Shown here one piece after another: positions 63,423-64,000 of a stretch of 64,000 bases of DNA. The stretch is from Ignavibacteria bacterium (GTDB lineage Bacteria > Bacteroidota > Ignavibacteria > Ignavibacteriales > Ignavibacteriaceae). The notes beneath the pieces are model-generated. The model was not told the DNA's origin, did not search any database, and saw only the letters and a list, made by a program, of their open reading frames with translations. The stretch is from NCBI GenBank assembly GCA_017302895.1, contig JAFLBV010000001.1, forward strand, positions 1,783,001 through 1,847,000, read 5' to 3'. The position numbers and the translations under genes were made by a program. Every line of letters begins with the position of its first letter. The first letter of the stretch is position 1.

Positions 63423-64000
63423 ATGAACCGGATTAAAGGAAGTCTTACCCTGATAAGACCTGACCTCTCTATTGCTGCAGGTATCTGTGTTGTTACAGGT
63501 CAATTTCTTGCACTTGGGGCTCCTGCTACACTTTTCCAAACAATTGCCGGGTTTTTCGCAGTCGCACTGATCTCCGGTGCCATACTGGCCATCAACGACT
63601 ATTTCGATGTCGAGTCAGACATCATTAATGCTCCTCACCGCCCAATTCCTTCAGGAATGATCTCAAAATCAGAAGCTCTGATTCTTTTTATCATATTGCT
63701 GTCTGTTGGATTGTTCCTAAGTTACCTCTTGAATATCGTTGCATTCACGGCAGGAATTGTTCTGGCAATTACAGGTTTTTTATACAACTGGAGACTGAAG
63801 CGAACGGGACTCCCCGGAAATCTTATGGTAAGCTTTTCAGTTGGGATGACTTTTATATTTGGCGGGATTTCTGTCGGTCTTCCATTTGAAAAAACAGTAC
63901 TGTTTTTTGGTCTGCTGGCTGCCACGCTGGATTTGGGAGAGGAAATCTCTGCCGATGCCATGGATTTGGAAGGAGATAAAAAGATAGATTCCAAATCTCT
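63423..64000 (+). CDS. UbiA-family prenyltransferase, 3' truncated by window edge
   Basis: ATG at 63423, frame open to the right edge (192 codons). Membrane spans alternate with the two aspartate-rich motifs of UbiA enzymes: NDYFDVESDIINAPHRPIPSG near residue 60 and DLGEEISADAMDLEGDKKID near residue 175. It transfers a prenyl group to an acceptor (quinone, heme or glycerophosphate type); the motif spacing resembles geranylgeranylglyceryl-phosphate-synthase-like members, but the substrate is not decidable here. It starts about 70 nt after the duplicated terminator. Confidence 0.88.
   Translation, partial: MNRIKGSLTLIRPDLSIAAGICVVTGQFLALGAPATLFQTIAGFFAVALISGAILAINDYFDVESDIINAPHRPIPSGMISKSEALILFIILLSVGLFLSYLLNIVAFTAGIVLAITGFLYNWRLKRTGLPGNLMVSFSVGMTFIFGGISVGLPFEKTVLFFGLLAATLDLGEEISADAMDLEGDKKIDSKS

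Overview
The window reads as chromosome of a free-living member of the Bacteroidota/Ignavibacteriota lineage. Three things suggest this: an ExbB-ExbD-ExbD-TonB operon with the Bacteroidota-style TonB C-terminus, a carboxypeptidase-regulatory-domain TonB-dependent receptor, and promoters of the Bacteroidota type (TTG/TTTG, about 20 nt, TAnnTTTG) in front of tetR, arsR and the initiator tRNA. Species cannot be named from this sequence.

Left third (1-27 kb), core-like chromosome: an edge-truncated unknown gene, an AlbA_2/HATPase regulator and mnmA (minus strand). Then a compact plus-strand run: metF, a Gfo/Idh/MocA oxidoreductase, a class II aldolase, ddl, a DivIC/FtsL-like septum protein, rarA, an ArsC-like protein, a GlmU-like nucleotidyltransferase and a Dna2-like nuclease-helicase. 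Next come two paralogous secreted proteins, a triple-PAS sensor kinase, a membrane kinase with its OmpR-type regulator, an HD-domain protein, a WD40 protein and the ExbB/ExbD/ExbD/TonB operon, ending at tRNA-Arg(CCG).

Middle (27-43.6 kb), a visibly AT-richer accessory island, all genes on the minus strand. It lies between a broken 3' fragment of arsM (next to tRNA-Arg) and an intact arsM. In transcription order it holds a NERD-nuclease/SF1-helicase gene coupled to a TPR/cold-shock-like gene; a 43-codon ORF; a type I restriction-modification set (HsdR and a fused HsdM-HsdS); a zinc-ribbon/nucleoside-deoxyribosyltransferase-like protein coupled to it; a large protein with a HEPN-like motif; a P-loop pseudogene; and an unknown 437-residue protein. 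This is a defence-island layout. The helicase/TPR pair and the restriction-coupled putative effector are the best candidates for undescribed systems.

Right third (43.6-64 kb): arsM and arsR with a clear operator; a TetR regulator with paired operators bracketing its gene and facing a TonB-dependent receptor; an AIM24-family protein; MsrA; a pseudo-receiver/GAF protein; an S9 peptidase; a small membrane protein with a PstS-like lipoprotein and a TPR protein; a Tricorn-like protease; a TerB-like protein; an M14 peptidase with a VanX-like dipeptidase; then an initiator tRNA flanked by two mutilated copies carrying palindromic inserts; and a UbiA-family prenyltransferase cut by the right edge. 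Several exported peptidases together with TonB transport suggest a peptide/polymer-scavenging heterotroph (inference).
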